Below are positions 15,871 through 16,611 of a stretch of DNA of 16,611 nucleotides, piece by piece (positions within the stretch are counted from its first letter, which is position 1; every line of letters begins with the position of its first letter). The position numbers and the translations under genes were made by a program. The DNA is from Bacteroidota bacterium (GTDB lineage Bacteria; Bacteroidota; Bacteroidia; Flavobacteriales; Flavobacteriaceae), in NCBI GenBank assembly GCA_024280815.1, contig JAJRPL010000244.1:1-16611 (forward strand). Direction: 5' to 3'. A model generated the notes under the pieces. The model did not search any database. It was not told where the DNA came from and saw only the letters and a list, made by a program, of their open reading frames with translations.

Positions 15871-16530
15871 ATGAAAAAAATTATTTTTATATGCCTTTTA
15901 TTTATTGCATTTAATTCTCTTGATGTCTCGGGACAAGAATACAATGATAAATGGGCGTCTGAAATTGATGCTTTTGACAAACTAAATGGAGATACTCCTG
16001 CACAAGGAGGAATTCTTTTTACAGGAAGTTCATCCATTCGTTTTTGGAAAGACCCTGCTAAAGACTTTAACAACCCAAAAATATTAAATAGAGGTTTTGG
16101 AGGTTCTCAAATCATTGATTTAATTGAAAAATTTGATCAAGTTATTTTACAGTATCATCCTAAGAAAATAGTAATCTATTCTGGTGATAATGATGTACAA
16201 GAAGGTAAGTCTGCTGAGATAGTTTTTGGTGATTTCTGCACATTATATGGCATGATAAAAGCAAAATTACCTGAAACAGAGGTTTATTATATTGCCATAA
16301 AACCTAGTTTAAACAGATGGGCAAAAGTATTGGAAATGAAAAAAACCAATACCATGATTAATGAATTTTTAAACACAAAGTCAAACGGATATTATGTTGA
16401 TATTTTCTCACCAATGATTGGCACGGAAGGCAAACCTTGTAAAAAATGGTTTGTAGAAGATGGGCTGCATATGACAAAAGAAGGTTATGAATTATGGACA
16501 AAAATATTGACTCCATACTTGAAAGATTAA
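15871..16530 (+). CDS. Secreted SGNH/GDSL-type esterase
   Basis: This 219-residue hydrolase of the SGNH superfamily (Lipase_GDSL_2-like) cleaves carboxylic esters such as acetyl groups on sugars or acyl groups on small lipids. A signal peptide (1-21, ending DVSG before QEY) sends it to the periplasm or beyond. Block I is FTGSSSIRFW (50-59), with GSSS replacing GDSL and S54 the expected nucleophile. Block II is NRGFGGSQI (73-81), with the oxyanion-hole Gly at G77 or G78. Block III is YSGDND (103-108), with N107 completing the oxyanion hole. Block V is EDGLHMTKEGY (196-206), with D197 and H200 forming the catalytic triad. C123 and C190 are the mature protein's only cysteines. The gene follows the susD terminator with only 20 bases between. 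It may rely on read-through, and its place beside susCD suggests the imported ligand or its polymer is esterified. No carbohydrate-binding module is attached. Carbohydrate acetylesterase and lysophospholipase activities are both possible. Confidence 0.88.
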   Translation: MKKIIFICLLFIAFNSLDVSGQEYNDKWASEIDAFDKLNGDTPAQGGILFTGSSSIRFWKDPAKDFNNPKILNRGFGGSQIIDLIEKFDQVILQYHPKKIVIYSGDNDVQEGKSAEIVFGDFCTLYGMIKAKLPETEVYYIAIKPSLNRWAKVLEMKKTNTMINEFLNTKSNGYYVDIFSPMIGTEGKPCKKWFVEDGLHMTKEGYELWTKILTPYLKD

Positions 16531-16544
16531 TAATAACCCTTGTC

Positions 16545-16575
16545 ATTCCTGTCCCGAAACTTCGGGAGCAGGAAT
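16545..16575. repeat. REP-like palindromic element
   Basis: ATTCCTGTCCCGAA (16545-16558) is the reverse complement of the sequence at 16561-16575 except for one extra G at 16568, leaving only AC as the loop. Flanked by GTC...CCATT, it resembles the short ATTCCTGC...GCAGGAATCC palindromes I recall as dispersed between genes in many flavobacterial genomes. It begins 14 bases after the esterase stop. No T-run follows, so it is more likely a dispersed repeat or mRNA-stabilising hairpin than a classic terminator. Confidence 0.6.
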
Positions 16576-16611
16576 CCATTGAACTTTAATGATAAATATC
16601 TTAAAAATTAT

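Overview
The window is an AT-rich stretch of a chromosome from a marine-type member of the Flavobacteriia (Bacteroidota). The evidence is a SusC/SusD outer-membrane uptake pair, promoters of the TTG-N17-24-TAnnTTTG type in place of sigma-70 boxes, no Shine-Dalgarno sequences, a hybrid sensor/LuxR-type regulator, a secreted MORN-repeat protein and flavobacterial-style glycosyltransferases. No phage, IS element, CRISPR array, tRNA or rRNA was seen.

Layout. Positions 1-281 (-) hold the 5' end of a secreted TPR-like protein. It is divergent from an FtsE-type ABC ATPase (519-1196, +). Directly behind that ATPase is a family 2 glycosyltransferase (1213-1979, +) with no normal start codon and a one-base frameshift in an A-run. 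It runs tail to tail into an intact family 4 glycosyltransferase (1971-3083, -), which lies downstream of a secreted MORN-repeat protein (3198-3845, -) and is separated from it by an intrinsic terminator. Divergent from the MORN gene is a glycerol operon, glpD-glpK-glpF (3996-7958, +): glycerol-3-phosphate dehydrogenase, glycerol kinase and glycerol facilitator. glpD carries a one-base deletion in an A-run that throws its C-terminal domain out of frame.

Positions 8054-16530 form a compact polysaccharide-utilisation-like locus. It contains a membrane-anchored beta-propeller/Y_Y_Y/LuxR-HTH regulator, a 286-bp regulatory region, susC, susD, a strong terminator and a secreted SGNH/GDSL esterase. 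The regulatory region holds a phased array of ACCACAAC motifs, an inverted copy just upstream of a perfect -7 box, and a terminator-like hairpin in the susC leader. The likely logic is that the regulator senses a ligand in the periplasm and controls susCD through the motif array, SusCD import the ligand, and the esterase removes acyl or acetyl groups. No glycoside hydrolase or polysaccharide lyase is present, so the substrate is open.

The glycerol operon works as a unit: GlpF admits glycerol, GlpK phosphorylates it and GlpD oxidises glycerol-3-phosphate to DHAP. Whether it is functionally linked to the adjacent SusCD/esterase locus is speculative. Most of the window is ordinary flavobacterial gene content. 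The points most worth following up are the operator-like array and leader hairpin upstream of susC, and the two A-run frameshifts (glpD and the GT2 gene), which are either real lesions or sequence errors.
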